Below, piece by piece: positions 46,236 through 57,588 of a DNA stretch of 64,000 nt (positions are counted from its first letter, which is position 1; every line of letters begins with the position of its first letter). Source of the stretch: Branchiostoma floridae (lineage: Eukaryota; Chordata; Leptocardii; Amphioxiformes; Branchiostomatidae); assembly GCF_000003815.2 (NCBI RefSeq), contig NC_049982.1:7793849-7857848 (forward strand). The letters run 5' to 3'. The notes below the pieces were generated by a model, which was given only the letters and a program-made list of their open reading frames with translations, made no database searches and was not told the origin of the DNA. Position numbers and translations under genes: made by a program.

Positions 46236-49200
46236 CTAGCGAATGCGACAGCAACAGTAGTTTGGTCCGCAGATGTTTGCCGTAAAGGCACAGCCACCGC
46301 TGAGATAGCGAAATGCTGCAGGGCCAACTTTTCCAGCGTCAGTGTTGTGGTCGGATGAAAGGACAGGCCGATTCCCGTACACGTGTATGGCATCAAAGCA
46401 CTCTGTGGTGCTGTGGAAAAGAAATCATCATCAGCAAATCATGATACTATATATCATATAGTGGCTAAATGCTCACACATACGCCCGCACGAGCGAGCGC
46501 GCGCACACACACACACACACGCACACACACACATGCATACACATAAATATTGCATATATAGACATATGTCTATATATATATATATAGAGAGAGAGAGAGT
46601 CAGACAGTGACAGAGAGAGAGAGAGAGAGAGAGAGAGACTAAAGGAGATATAGATACATGTAAAGTGTCCTACAGTTAGATACAGTATTTGTCATAAACT
46701 AGAATTTGCGCACAAAGCCACACCGAATTAACACAACAGTAATAATTCTGGTGACAGAGAACCAGAAATTTATAACCCCAAAAAAACTGTACCATTCAGC
46801 AAAAACGTTTGATATACAACTCATTTCGTGCACAAAAGGACTGGTGCATTCAAAGATTCAAATTTTTAGAGGAAAGAATCAATGTCTGATGATATGGTCG
46901 TTTTGTAATTGAAAAAATAAACATTTCGACATTCAATGACAACATTATAGCACAAACCTCTTCCGGCTGCCGACAGCTGCTATCATGGCCGCTTTGCGGG
47001 AGGTGCACATGTCGTTGCACGTCAGACCGTCCCCGTAATTAGGTCTGCAGTCCCGACGGATGGCGAAGATGTCTGATGCTTGGTCGGTGACCGCTGTACA
47101 GATGCTCTGTGCCAGCATATCACGGTAGTTGACGTAGTCTGTGCCTGATTGAGGAAACGTAGACAAAATGTAGGTACAAAAATGGACAGTATTCATTCAA
47201 TATTCATTCAAATTGTGGAATATCCCTTACCATGGCAAATTTAGACGGATACAACACATGTACTGGGCATGATTTTGACTACTAAGAGGACTACCTACTC
47301 CTAGCCTGTTTGCTACATGTGTACATCTATATCTGAGGTAATAACAAAGCAGCACAAATGTTGAAGTGTTGTGGTCACAAGCGCGGAACTTACTTGATCC
47401 ATTCACTCCAGGTGGTCCAGGCGGGCCCTCTGGTCCAGGAGGACCCTGGAAACATTTTTGATTAGCTGTAATTAATTTTCATTAATCAAAATCTCTACAT
47501 GTGCAAATATGTCAGATAGTACTGGTTGATTACGACAGTTGATGATGGCGATGCATGTGCTGTTCAAAGTTTGCAAAAACGTGACGCCAAAACTAACTAC
47601 AGAATTTTAGTCCCTCTTAAAAGCTGTTTTTTTGGCAATATACGAGGGTGAGTCAGAAAGTAATGCAAGTGGTTTCATAACAGACTCATTTTTTAATCAA
47701 TTGAGTTGAAATTCGGCACAAAGGTAGAGGCATATGTCCTCTTGAGATTGAAATTTTTCAATTTGTTCTTTATTACTTAATGAGCAACTGAGTTGATTTC
47801 AAGTTGACCACACCTATAGAAGCTTGTCAGACAATCAGTCTCCTAAATCAGACCAACTTCAAATTACTGTAGGAGATTGAAATTACACATGTATTATAAC
47901 AAATGTCTCTGTAGGTTGCACGCAAATTTTCATTTCTGAACTCTCAATGGTTCTTCATTTACAACTGCTAGAATGGTGTAAATTGAGATACAGAGCTGTT
48001 TGATTTATACACGAATTCGTGAGTTGTCGGTTAAAAGACTACTTTTCCATTAACCGAAAGAAACGAAACTTTACACTGTTATTAACTGTTTCAAGGGCAA
48101 GAAGTGTGCCAAGTTTTATTTGTCTTAGTTAATGGAAAAGTAGGCTACAGAAACTTTTAATCATAACACAAAAACTCTCATGACCCTGACGACTGCGTAT
48201 ACCTCACTCTACACCAGCAACGAAAAAAGAAAAACTGATCGGATTTCAGAGTTGAAAATAAGCGTATGGCTTATGGAGAAATGCAGCTTATTAAATGTCC
48301 AGGTTCAGTCTCCTACGATAGCAAAAATTGGTTTAGGAAAATTCTTAATTGTACGTTAATTGGACCTCACTTTTCTTCTGACGGGCTTCCTAGGGTATGG
48401 TCAACTTGAAATTAGCTCAGTCACTCATAAGATAATGAACAGCAAATTTAGATATTTTAATCTCATGAGGACATATTTCTCTACCTTTAAGACAAATTTT
48501 AACTTATTCGATCAAAAAACTAGTCTGTTATGAAACCACTTGCATTACTTTCTGACTCACCCTCATATATTCAATTTTTGCTTCTTGGGTTTGGAAAGTA
48601 CAATGGCAACGGGTCACAATGATCATAAAACAACTCTGCCCAATGTTCAATAATACACAAACCTATAATTGAAATTATATTTTTTCACAGAACGCTTACA
48701 CAAAAATGTCCTACCTGTTCGCAAGACGGCTCCCCACACCCTCCACATCCGCACGGAGGCCCGGGCGGCCCGGGAACACCATCACGGCCGTCCCGTCCGT
48801 CTCGTCCGGCCGGTCCCTCAGGACCCTGAATGGGACCTGTGAAATTTGAATATCGATTTATATCTACACTGTTTATATCATTAGCGGCAAAATGATATTG
48901 GTGACAGTGCGTTTCCTGTCGCCACTTTTTAACAAAGTAAAGGTACGTACAGACACCTAAGGGGCTACGTCGACGAGCACTTTGGGATTTTAGAAAACGT
49001 AACATAAAACTTTTCCAATACTGCAATAGAAGACGTAACAACAGAACAACTATCGGTCAGTGAATTTGACACAAGACGTATTTCAAGTACTGACAGAGCA
49101 AGCTTCGGGTCTAAGAACACGAAAACTGTGAATAAGAATCGGAAAGGGACATAATAAGGAACGTTACATGAACATACACTTTCAAGTCCAGTCCCAACAA

Positions 49201-50103
49201 AGCGCCAAAAACCTTCATACCTGCAGGTGTCGTGACGGAGTTGTCGGATCGCCTGTACCTCCGCAAGGTGGCGTTGTGTTCAGGGACACTGTCAGCTTGG
49301 TTCGACTTCTCGCCCTTTATTAAAAAAAAGGTATTAGGTTTAGACTTTTTGTTTGTCTTGGCTCTTGAGTATTCCTAATTGCTATAACATATCAAGAAGG
49401 CAAGAAAACAGGAAACCAACGGCCTAAACATTTCCCGCAAACCACGTTACATCCGCTGTATGTTGATAGCATTTTAGACACACAAGAAGTGGAACAAAAA
49501 CTCTATTTTCAAAGTATAGACCCAACGCCGAGATGTTAATGCTAAGTAGCCAGTGTTGTTATAGGGTTGACTTGAACAGGAGCATTTTCACGGTTCATTG
49601 AACTTACAGCCATGCACTGTCAGATTTTTACTTCCGTGTTGTAGCAAGCTACTGACAAAAAATACCTCTCGAAAGTTGTGTTCCTCAGCATGCCCGAATT
49701 GGAACTTGGTTTCCAGCACAGCCAGTCTCTCCCTCAAAGACGCCCCGTAAGCTTTCTCCTGCTGTAACTCCGCCTTCAGAGACGACAGGTGGATTTTCAG
49801 GGCCATTATTTCCTCCTTGTGCGAGGACGCTTCTTCCTTGTCTCCAATAGTGGCGTCTTGCTGGATCTCCATGGCCAAGGTACGATCCTTCAGCGCCAGG
49901 ATCTGGTTTTTCAGTTGAGACACTTCTTGGGAGGACTTCTCACGGACATGCTTAACTTCGTGAGCGAGGAAGACGAGGGCCGCCACCACCAGCACCCCCG
50001 CCCCGGCCGCCACGGCCACCGTCACCGGTCGGGCCGCGCCGGGTCGGTCTCGGCGGGCCCGGCCGGTAACTTCGCTTACGTTAAGCAGCTTCTCCGAGCT
50101 CAT
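46236..50103 (-). CDS. Array gene D: type II membrane collagen-like protein with Cys-rich head
   Basis: Six exons in agreeing phase give 355 residues: 49666-50103, 49221-49314, 48715-48836, 47394-47445, 46958-47144, 46236-46410. The N-terminal half matches its neighbours: [18 protein letters not shown], one TM segment at about residues 27-50, then a coiled coil. A linker carries NAT and RRYRR, followed by the Gly-X-Y run with [11 protein letters not shown] second short collagen exon (GPPGPEGPPGPPGVNGS) precedes a head of about 120 residues with at least ten cysteines. Landmarks are [52 protein letters not shown], and a closing [11 protein letters not shown] before TAG. Junction phase fixes this frame for the last exon. 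I do not recognise the head; it may be a C-terminal domain shared by invertebrate collagen-like proteins. Secretion through furin cleavage is inferred. Confidence 0.8.
46501..46640. repeat. CA, TA and GA microsatellite cluster, intron of gene D
   Basis: Runs of CA, then TATA, then GAGA follow one another in the last intron of gene D. The matching intron of gene F has the same order at 62485-62610. Confidence 0.9.
47643..48565. mobile_element. 923-bp mariner-type foldback element, copy 2
   Basis: It has the same length as the copy at 42823-43745. By eye the two differ at only about two positions, one of them the terminal base of the right end. TA flanks are present at 47641-47642 and 48566-48567. 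It lies in the intron between the two collagen exons of gene D. No ORF. Confidence 0.9.
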
Positions 50104-50169
50104 TGTCAGCTTGTAGCGAGAACAGACTAACAGAGAAAGGACAAAACTATAACGTCCCTTTCTGTTGCC

Positions 50170-50935
50170 TGAGAGCACTTCCACCCTTCAACAGTCGGGA
50201 CTTAAAGTAAGAAAAAAATACCCTGTAAGAATAAATACCCTGTAAGAAGAATGCGTAATTTACAGCAACGTTAACGTTTCAGAGTACAGAACAGAAGCAT
50301 TGATTGGTTGAGGTGTACAGGTGGTGTGATTTCCTAACAATGCCACCTTTGCACTTGACGTCACAACGTCAACACGGCAGCAGTTGGTAAACAGCTGTGT
50401 CTTTGTTCAGACGAATGCTCCACACCAACAGTCCGAAAGGAAGGAACGGGGAAACGTCACCTATTCTTTTCTGTGAAACAAAGTGAGACAAGTGTATCGT
50501 AAAGATCTGGTGTAGTCGCTCTCATGGCCATTCACATCTACCCTACATATAAAAAATCATGAAACTCCGTTGTTCATTTTTTTGAGCTTCGGATTTTTTT
50601 GTTTGTTTTGCAAAATGCCCATGCTATTGCTTATTGGCTGCAACTTTGCACTTCCACCCTTCAACAGTCGGGACTTGAATAAGAAGTAAAAAAAAGAATA
50701 CCCTGGAAGAATCATGCATAGTTAAACAGCAACGTCACGGGATACAGAAGCATTGATTGCTTGAGGTGTGCAGGTGAGGTGTCATTTCCCAACATCAACA
50801 CGGCAGCAGTTGGTTGGTTAACAGCAGTGTCTTTGTTCAGACGACTGCTCCATGCCAATAGTTTGAAAGGAAAGAACGGCGAAATTTGTTTGGTAGAGAA
50901 CATTAAGCTGAGCTGGTGCAGTCACGCCCACTGTG
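50170..50935. repeat. Direct duplication of the gene D 5' flank
   Basis: Blocks beginning CTTCCACCCTTCAACAGTCG occur at about 50178 and about 50646. Each is followed by AAGCATTGATTG and GTCTTTGTTCAGACGA at similar spacing. The upstream region is thus duplicated with a period of roughly 470 bp. Gene A has one direct and one inverted relative instead. Confidence 0.75.
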
Positions 50936-50954
50936 ACTGACACACCGACTCAGA

Positions 50955-51680
50955 GGACGTAAAAAAAAACAATGGTTTATGTACAATGGACATACACTAT
51001 TTATTCAAGTGCATGATAAGTGATATGAAGATATATGCCTTAGAACACAACAAGGTATAGCACATTTAATGTCATATCTCAGTGGGAACCACAATGGTAT
51101 TCGCCACCTCTTGAAGAGGGTTAATGTTGTCCCTATCACTGACATGTCCGTGATGTAGACAGGTGTACAGTATTTAGGGCCTCTTTCCACTAGACAGAGA
51201 TCACTGGGCAACCATTCAGTGACCAAAATCGGATGTGTGTGACCCTAGTATTATAACTGGAGTATGATACAAGATGTATTTAGTATGATTTGAAGGAAAA
51301 CATTACAATTTATTTTTTAACTTGTTCTTTACCTGTTAGCAGTCTGTTAACTCGTTAGTCGCTCAGCGGTCACAGGCTCCAGTTGAAAGGTGTTGTCACC
51401 ACAATACAAGCTTGTACATGCTGTTGTGAGAACGTTGTGAGGTGCAAGGTTTGGTCAAGGTGGATTATGTTGTTTCTTTAATTATTGTGTATATTATAAT
51501 GTAAATAGACAAAGGATTTATGTAAAGCTGCAGCTGTACAGAAATTTTGCAATTAAAGAGCCTATATGTGTGGAACAGTCAACTTTATTTCTGAGTATAA
51601 ATGCCTGATAACTTCTGCACAAATGAAGTTGCTGACGTTACATTTGTATTGTTATATTGTATCATCTCCTGCGTACATGC
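50955..51680. other. Orphan copy of the SFT2D3 3'UTR end, behind gene C
   Basis: The stretch is similar to about 33290-33900, including GTAAATAGACAA, GATTTATGTAAAGCT and AGAGCCTATATGTGTGGAAC. There is no SFT2D3 coding exon nearby. The plus-strand AATAAA of the original is AATTAAA here (51551-51557), while the minus-strand signal serving gene C is intact. Confidence 0.8.
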
Positions 51681-51716
51681 ATTAGTAAAATATTTTCTAA
51701 AGACAGTATAGTAGCT

Positions 51717-51863
51717 TAGTCTCTACCAGACTCCGGATCGCTGGAAAATCGTAGAATTGGAACAAATAGAGGAGTAAGCCGGCCAGAGAACTATAGCCGG
51801 CTAGGGAACAGCACGAGATCCATTTCTACGATTTTCCAGCGATCCGGAGTCTGGTAGAGACTA
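51717..51863. mobile_element. 147-bp foldback element with 40-bp perfect ends and 9-bp target duplication
   Basis: ATAGTAGCT occurs on both sides (51708-51716, 51864-51872). Ends are perfect inverted repeats of 40 bp starting TAGTCTCTACCAGACTCC. Matching sites near genes A (about 33936), B (about 39325) and E (about 57130) lack the insertion. A 9-bp duplication suggests a MULE-like element. Confidence 0.9.
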
Positions 51864-52406
51864 ATAGTAGCTGAGGACGGCAGCACCAGCATAATAAAAC
51901 AAGGAATTTAGTCACTCTTCTTCACATAATGAAACCCTTGACATCTTCATCAAGCCTGTACACAACACACGCCGGCTACTATATATAGTGTAATGCTGTA
52001 ATCACGAGGACATTGTATCAATATAAGATTGGCTGAACATTGTTGTCACAAGCTTTAAATGGGTAACCCTAAATACGTAAAGTAACTCTTTAATAGTGTA
52101 GCCATGACTCATGAGATACATGTATTGTTTTTGAACCCACTTAGGCCACCTCAAATAACTGCAAACACCAAGCCAAACAAACGTACCAAAAACAATATTA
52201 CTTTTTATAGATCTACTGAGATGATAACCAAAAGTGATAACAATTTTAAGAAAACACATCATAGGTGTAAATGCTGTAAACTATCACAATAACTAAAAGA
52301 AGAAAACTGGCGGTTCACTTCACACTACGAAGCAGATACATGTACATTATGTATCCTGTTATATGCAAATCTGTGCTTCGGAAATCTCCAAGTCTGCATG
52401 CTGTGT

Positions 52407-55400
52407 CTAGTCACCGGTGCAGTCCCTACAGAGGAAAAACCCCAAAAAATGATTTGTTGTACAGTTGTACATCAGTTAATACGCAGTGAAAAATCATCAA
52501 ATGCCTATACTGGCACATTCTCTTGTGTGTTGTTCACCTTGTCATTGGTCATCAAGTTTCCTTCAACGGCTGTGTCTGTACCAGGGTTTATTTTTACAGG
52601 AAGGGGTTGCTTGCGCCTCGTCGAACAGTGGACTCCCATTTCAGAAAGACGGGTGCCGCCCCAACTGAGATGCCCTTCCCCGGATCTATTGAAAATCCCC
52701 TTATGTGAAGTCACATGGAAAGAGAAAACTCCAGTAGTATACTTACTGCCCCAAGACCTCCACCCGCATGCTGACGTGCTGATTCCATGTCTGCGGCCAG
52801 AACCTGACGTAACGTGCAGTTACCGGTGGGTCCAACAGGTGGCGCACTTCGGTGTCCTGATCAGAGTTGCCAGCGAAGATCTAGGATCAGGATGGTACAT
52901 GTATTGTGAACGAACAGCCTATCAGAAACACTGTGGATAAGAAGCAACGTTGTTGGAAGACATTATTTACATGATACACACAATTTCTAATACTGAATTA
53001 GAACAATTACAATATTTACTTTAGATTGAATGACTATTCATTCCTAGAGAGTGCGAGAGAAAACTTTATCAATTCTGTAACTTCTGTAATTGACTTGATT
53101 ATGTAAGACAATGGTTACCAACCCTCTCACGTCCCAGTTTATCCCGGTATGTAGACCACGTGCTTCCGTCTCTGCTGAAGCGTAGTTTGTAGGACGTCAC
53201 CCTTTGTGGATCAATGTTACTGAACCTACCCTGGGTGATAACTCCAGCTACAGTAGTCTCTGCTCCCACGTCAACCTGGACAGGAAAAACACGTAACACT
53301 GAGAAAAGTCAGCGGTACAAAACGCCTGCGGTGTTCAAAATGTCGTCCGTAGTTGCATGATTGTAAGTGTGATTGGTCAACTATGAACTTAAATTGAACA
53401 TTTGTCCACTAAATTGTCCATGCTGACATTTAGACCCATATCTTCTGGTTTCCTATGTTCTATATTATCTATTAAAAAATAAAGATTACACAAAAAATTT
53501 GATATGATAAAAAGTGTAATCTATACCCTGCAGACTCCACTTACCTGTAGCCACTGCTGGTTGTTGTTTTGTGCAGCGGCCCAGGCTCCGGCGCCCTCCT
53601 GGGAATGAAGGCGAGCTTTGCTGGCCTCATGACCTGGACTGTCCCACGTAGTGGATGCAGTAATGTGGCCATCAGGAATAGCGCCGCTCTCCATGCCTAG
53701 TGGTACTGCAGTGCACGATTGCTACATACAGGGTGTGACATTGGTGGTAGAGGTCATGTCATTCAATGTCCATTGATCCATACGGTGCAACATCCATTAC
53801 CATTGCCCAAGACCCCAATACAACAGCTACACATGTCTCTGTTATGGCGGACTGTTTAACAAAGGTTACTAGCGAACACTATGTCTCAGTTAGCGAACAC
53901 TATGTCTAAAGCTTGTCTACGTCTAAGTTCCACGTAGATTGATGTAATTTAAGTTTACGGATAATATCGATTCCAAATAAAATGTTCGCCTCAAGCTGAA
54001 GCTCATTAGCACAAGAACAGGTCACCTTGCTATATGACAATAACTTTAGTGCTGTACGCACCAGGCAGGATTGTCCTCCACACCCTCCACATCCACCAGC
54101 CGGCCCGGGAGGGCCCGGCGGCCCGGGAGCACCATCACGGCCGTCCCGCCCGTCTCGTCCGGCCGGCCCTTCAGGACCCCGAAAGGGACCTGTGCAGATG
54201 CAGTGAGGAAGAAGCAGAAATGGTTTATAGTGATAACAAAAACCTTACTTAACAAAAACTTGTAGCGTTAATTTTCTCGTGTCAGACGAGATGGAATAAC
54301 ATTTAGGACAATTTCCACTCTGGCACTAATGACAATGACAATGACGTTTCTTGACTATTGTAGTCAACTTCTTCGCAAAAATGGAACGGACAAGTGACTA
54401 TTAGAGGTTACCTGTGAAGTAACTACCGACCAACGTCCATTTACTCCTGTTGCATTAAAAAATTATATGAATTGATTATCTGTCCACCTAAGCCGTAGGG
54501 TGTTGTGATGGTGTTGGCAGCTCTCTTGGACCGCCGCATGGGGGCGCTGTGATCTCGAAGCTTGACGTCATCACCAACTTGACTCGGTTTCACATCGGGG
54601 TCAGTCTCCTGTTGTAAAATGTTCAAACTTTTACTCCGCATCTGGACTTATAGGTTCCATAAATCCTTGCCACTCATGCTTATGATTGTAACATTGTACA
54701 ATTACAAATATACCACACATATTTATATGATGATTGATGCTACTTTCAGACAGTTTATGCAAACCATCTCCTCTTTTATTCCACATCATCACCGCACACA
54801 TCAACACTGTTCACTGCGTACAGCGATCTAGAGTAGAAAAACCAGACACGTCGAGTGTTTGCCCGAGGCAGGTTAACCGGTTACCAGTCATGAGGTGTGG
54901 GTGACCCAACCTGCCCAATTATCCGTGGTGTTCATGTGCAGGATATATATAGTCAGAACGTATTGTTGTTTTTGGGAAACTATGAGACAATGGTAGTTCT
55001 GAACGCTATCACATTGCTTCCCTGGCGATGGTGAAATTTTACCGTAAAGTGAGGGAGAAGTTAATGTAAGCTTAAGCTTTACAAGTTGATTGGAGGCTGA
55101 CACAGACATATCCAAAACGTGAGATTGTACCATTGTATCTTAAATCTGGTATGTTTAATACCATAACCTACCTGAATATTAAAAGACTGAAGAACTTTTA
55201 ACTAAAGCTCACTATGATGTGATGTTGTCAACAGTGAGGCCGGTAGCTATGGTGTTATCGAAGCACTAAAGAGAATCTATGCTAACCCCTTACCTCGTGA
55301 GAGGTTCCGTAGGTTGGTTCTTGTTCATTTCCGAATCCTAGTTGGAACTTGGTTTCCAGCACTGCAAGTCTCTCCCTCAAAGACGCCTCGTCAGTTTTCT

Positions 55401-55776
55401 CTTGCTGCAACTCCGTCTTGAGAGACGACACCTCAGCACGTTCGCTGTCTAGTTGAGTCTGCAGAGACGACAGTCGGATTTTCAGGGCCGTCATTTCCTC
55501 CTTGTGCGAGGACACTTCCTCCTTGTCTCTCGCAGCGGTTTCTTGCTTGATCTCCATGGCCAAGGTACGATCCTTCAGCGCCAGGATCTGGTCTTTCAGT
55601 TGAGCGGAGTTTTCACGGACATGCTTAACTTCGTGAGTCAGGAAGACGAGGGCCGCCGCCACCAGCACCCCCGCCACGGCCGCCACGGCCACCGTCACCG
55701 GTCGGGCCGCGCCGGGTCGGTCTCGGCGGGCCCGGCCGGTAACTTCGCTTACGTTAAGCAGCTTCTCAGAACTCAT
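52407..55776 (-). CDS. Array gene C: type II membrane collagen-like protein with F5/8C head
   Basis: Seven exons in agreeing phase give 404 residues: 55294-55776, 54488-54608, 54062-54189, 53545-53721, 53123-53275, 52747-52880, 52407-52425. Order: [18 protein letters not shown] tail, one TM segment, a long coiled coil with the internal repeat [20 protein letters not shown], and a linker with [10 protein letters not shown] (furin-like). The Gly-X-Y run with [10 protein letters not shown] and a cysteine neck follow, then the F5/8C domain ([66 protein letters not shown]). The tiny last exon adds DCTGD and the closing cysteine. No break was found, so this is the best intact reference for the discoidin type. 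Pairing of terminal cysteines is expected from the family. Ligand unknown. Confidence 0.87.
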
Positions 55777-57588
55777 TGCAAGGATATGACCGCTAAACCC
55801 TCAAATACTGTTGTCACTTACTGTAGACAACTGTCCGTCCGAAGGAGGACAATATGACAGTGTAGCCCACAATTGTCCCACTCCGCTGACTTTATTAATA
55901 CGCAGCTTAGAATAGAAGAATCCCCAGTGATTGAGAGCCATTGGTCAGAAAATATATTACGTTCACATGTGTATGAAATCTGATTGGTTGGTGTATCGTA
56001 ACACCTTGCAATAAAGGATTTAAACTACGCCCATCTCCTGGCGGTTTTACAGAAAATCACACACCTTTTCTGTGCGACAACTAAAAGCCGACGCAGGCAA
56101 TGAAAACGTTCGCTTATATTCGTTCATCAGTAGCAGGCATTTTGTGTCTTAACAATTACATTGAAGACTCTTCAATTCTCTTGAATATTGGCTACACACT
56201 ACAGCATTACTGCACTGCCCGGGTAAGCATTCATGTGTAAACTTGTCTAGCTCGCTTGAATGGATACAGTGGCACATACTGGCTGACATTTCACTTTCTC
56301 AGGATTTGTCAGCTGCCTTTTTAGACCCTTCTCGTCAGCAGAATGACACGAAAGTTTAGTGAATATTTGCAAACACCATGTCAGTCAAGCATGGCAGACA
56401 CTGAGGAGAAAAGTATACGACGTTGCGTCAAACCCACGAGGAAACGACTATTGAAAAGAAGAAAATCAGTCGAGCAGAGAATTGCCGAAGACCATGCACG
56501 TACATAAAGGCCTGGGGCTAGATTGAGACATGTCAGAAAGGCGAGGACTATCCAGAAAATATTTGTACCCAAGATCTGATTCGTGATTATGGATATGCAT
56601 TATGCAGGCATGGTTGCTTCTGATGTGTAGTCTATTTCAGTTTGTTATGTGTGTTGAATATATCCCATCTTCTTCTAATCAGCATGCCAGGTCACATATA
56701 TCAGTCACCCTGAACAAATGCGTCTAAAGAGAACTCCAATGAAGCCCATCATCATCATAGTGACAGAAGGAGTATGAGAGCCCCGGTAAATTAATCAGGC
56801 TGATACTTTAGCTTCTAGTGGAAAGGGGGTGTCAGCACAAAAGTTGCTTGTATATGCTGCTGTGAGCACGTTGTGAAGCGTAAGGTTTGGTCAAGGTAGA
56901 TTATGTAGTTTCTGTTTTGTGTATATTATAATGTAAATAGACAACGAATTTATGTAAAGCTACAGCTGTACAGAAATGTTGCAATTAAAGAGCCTATATG
57001 TGTGGAAGAGTCTGTTTTATTTCTGACTATAAATGCTGCACAAATGAAGTAGTTAATGTTACATTTGTATTGTTGTATTCAATCATCTCCTTGTGTACAT
57101 ACATAAGTCAAGATTTCTCTACTGACAATGTAGTAACTGGACATCAACACCAGCATAAAAAAACAAGGAATCTAGAAATCCTTCTTCAAATGAAGCCATT
57201 TATATTGCCATCTTCATCAAGCCAGTACACTGTACACACCGGCTACACTATAAAAGTGTAATGATGTAATCACCGGGACATATGGTTGTCACAAGCTTTA
57301 TATAGATAACCCATAAGACTATACATGCCATTTCTGAACCTAGGTGGGCCACCTCAAATAATACAAACAGACTGACTACAATGTCTCCATTGTTGCTGAG
57401 ATGAACAAGTAACGAAGGTGAGAAAACAAACGACAGTATGAAGAAATTAGGTGTAAATGCTGTTAAGTATCACAAGTAAAAGAAGAAAACTGGTGTTTCA
57501 CTTCGAACTACGAAGCAGATACATGTACATTATGTATCCTGTTATGTGCAAGTTGGTCCTTTGAAATCTCCAAGTCTGCATGCTGTGT
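55777..57588. other. Spacer between genes C and E
   Basis: It holds the gene C 5' flank and the gene E 3'UTR. The segment 56815-57095 is another copy of the end of the SFT2D3 3'UTR, with AATTAAA at 56983-56989 in place of the original AATAAA. The gene E poly(A) signal is at 57016-57021 on the minus strand. No coding exon seen. Confidence 0.6.

Noticed and set aside
46199-46396. Minus-strand frame beginning MMPYTCTGIG at the end of gene D (and its twin at 62214-62411)
   Set aside because: Splice phase from the preceding exon requires the other frame, which gives the conserved Cys-rich ending and a stop at 46236.
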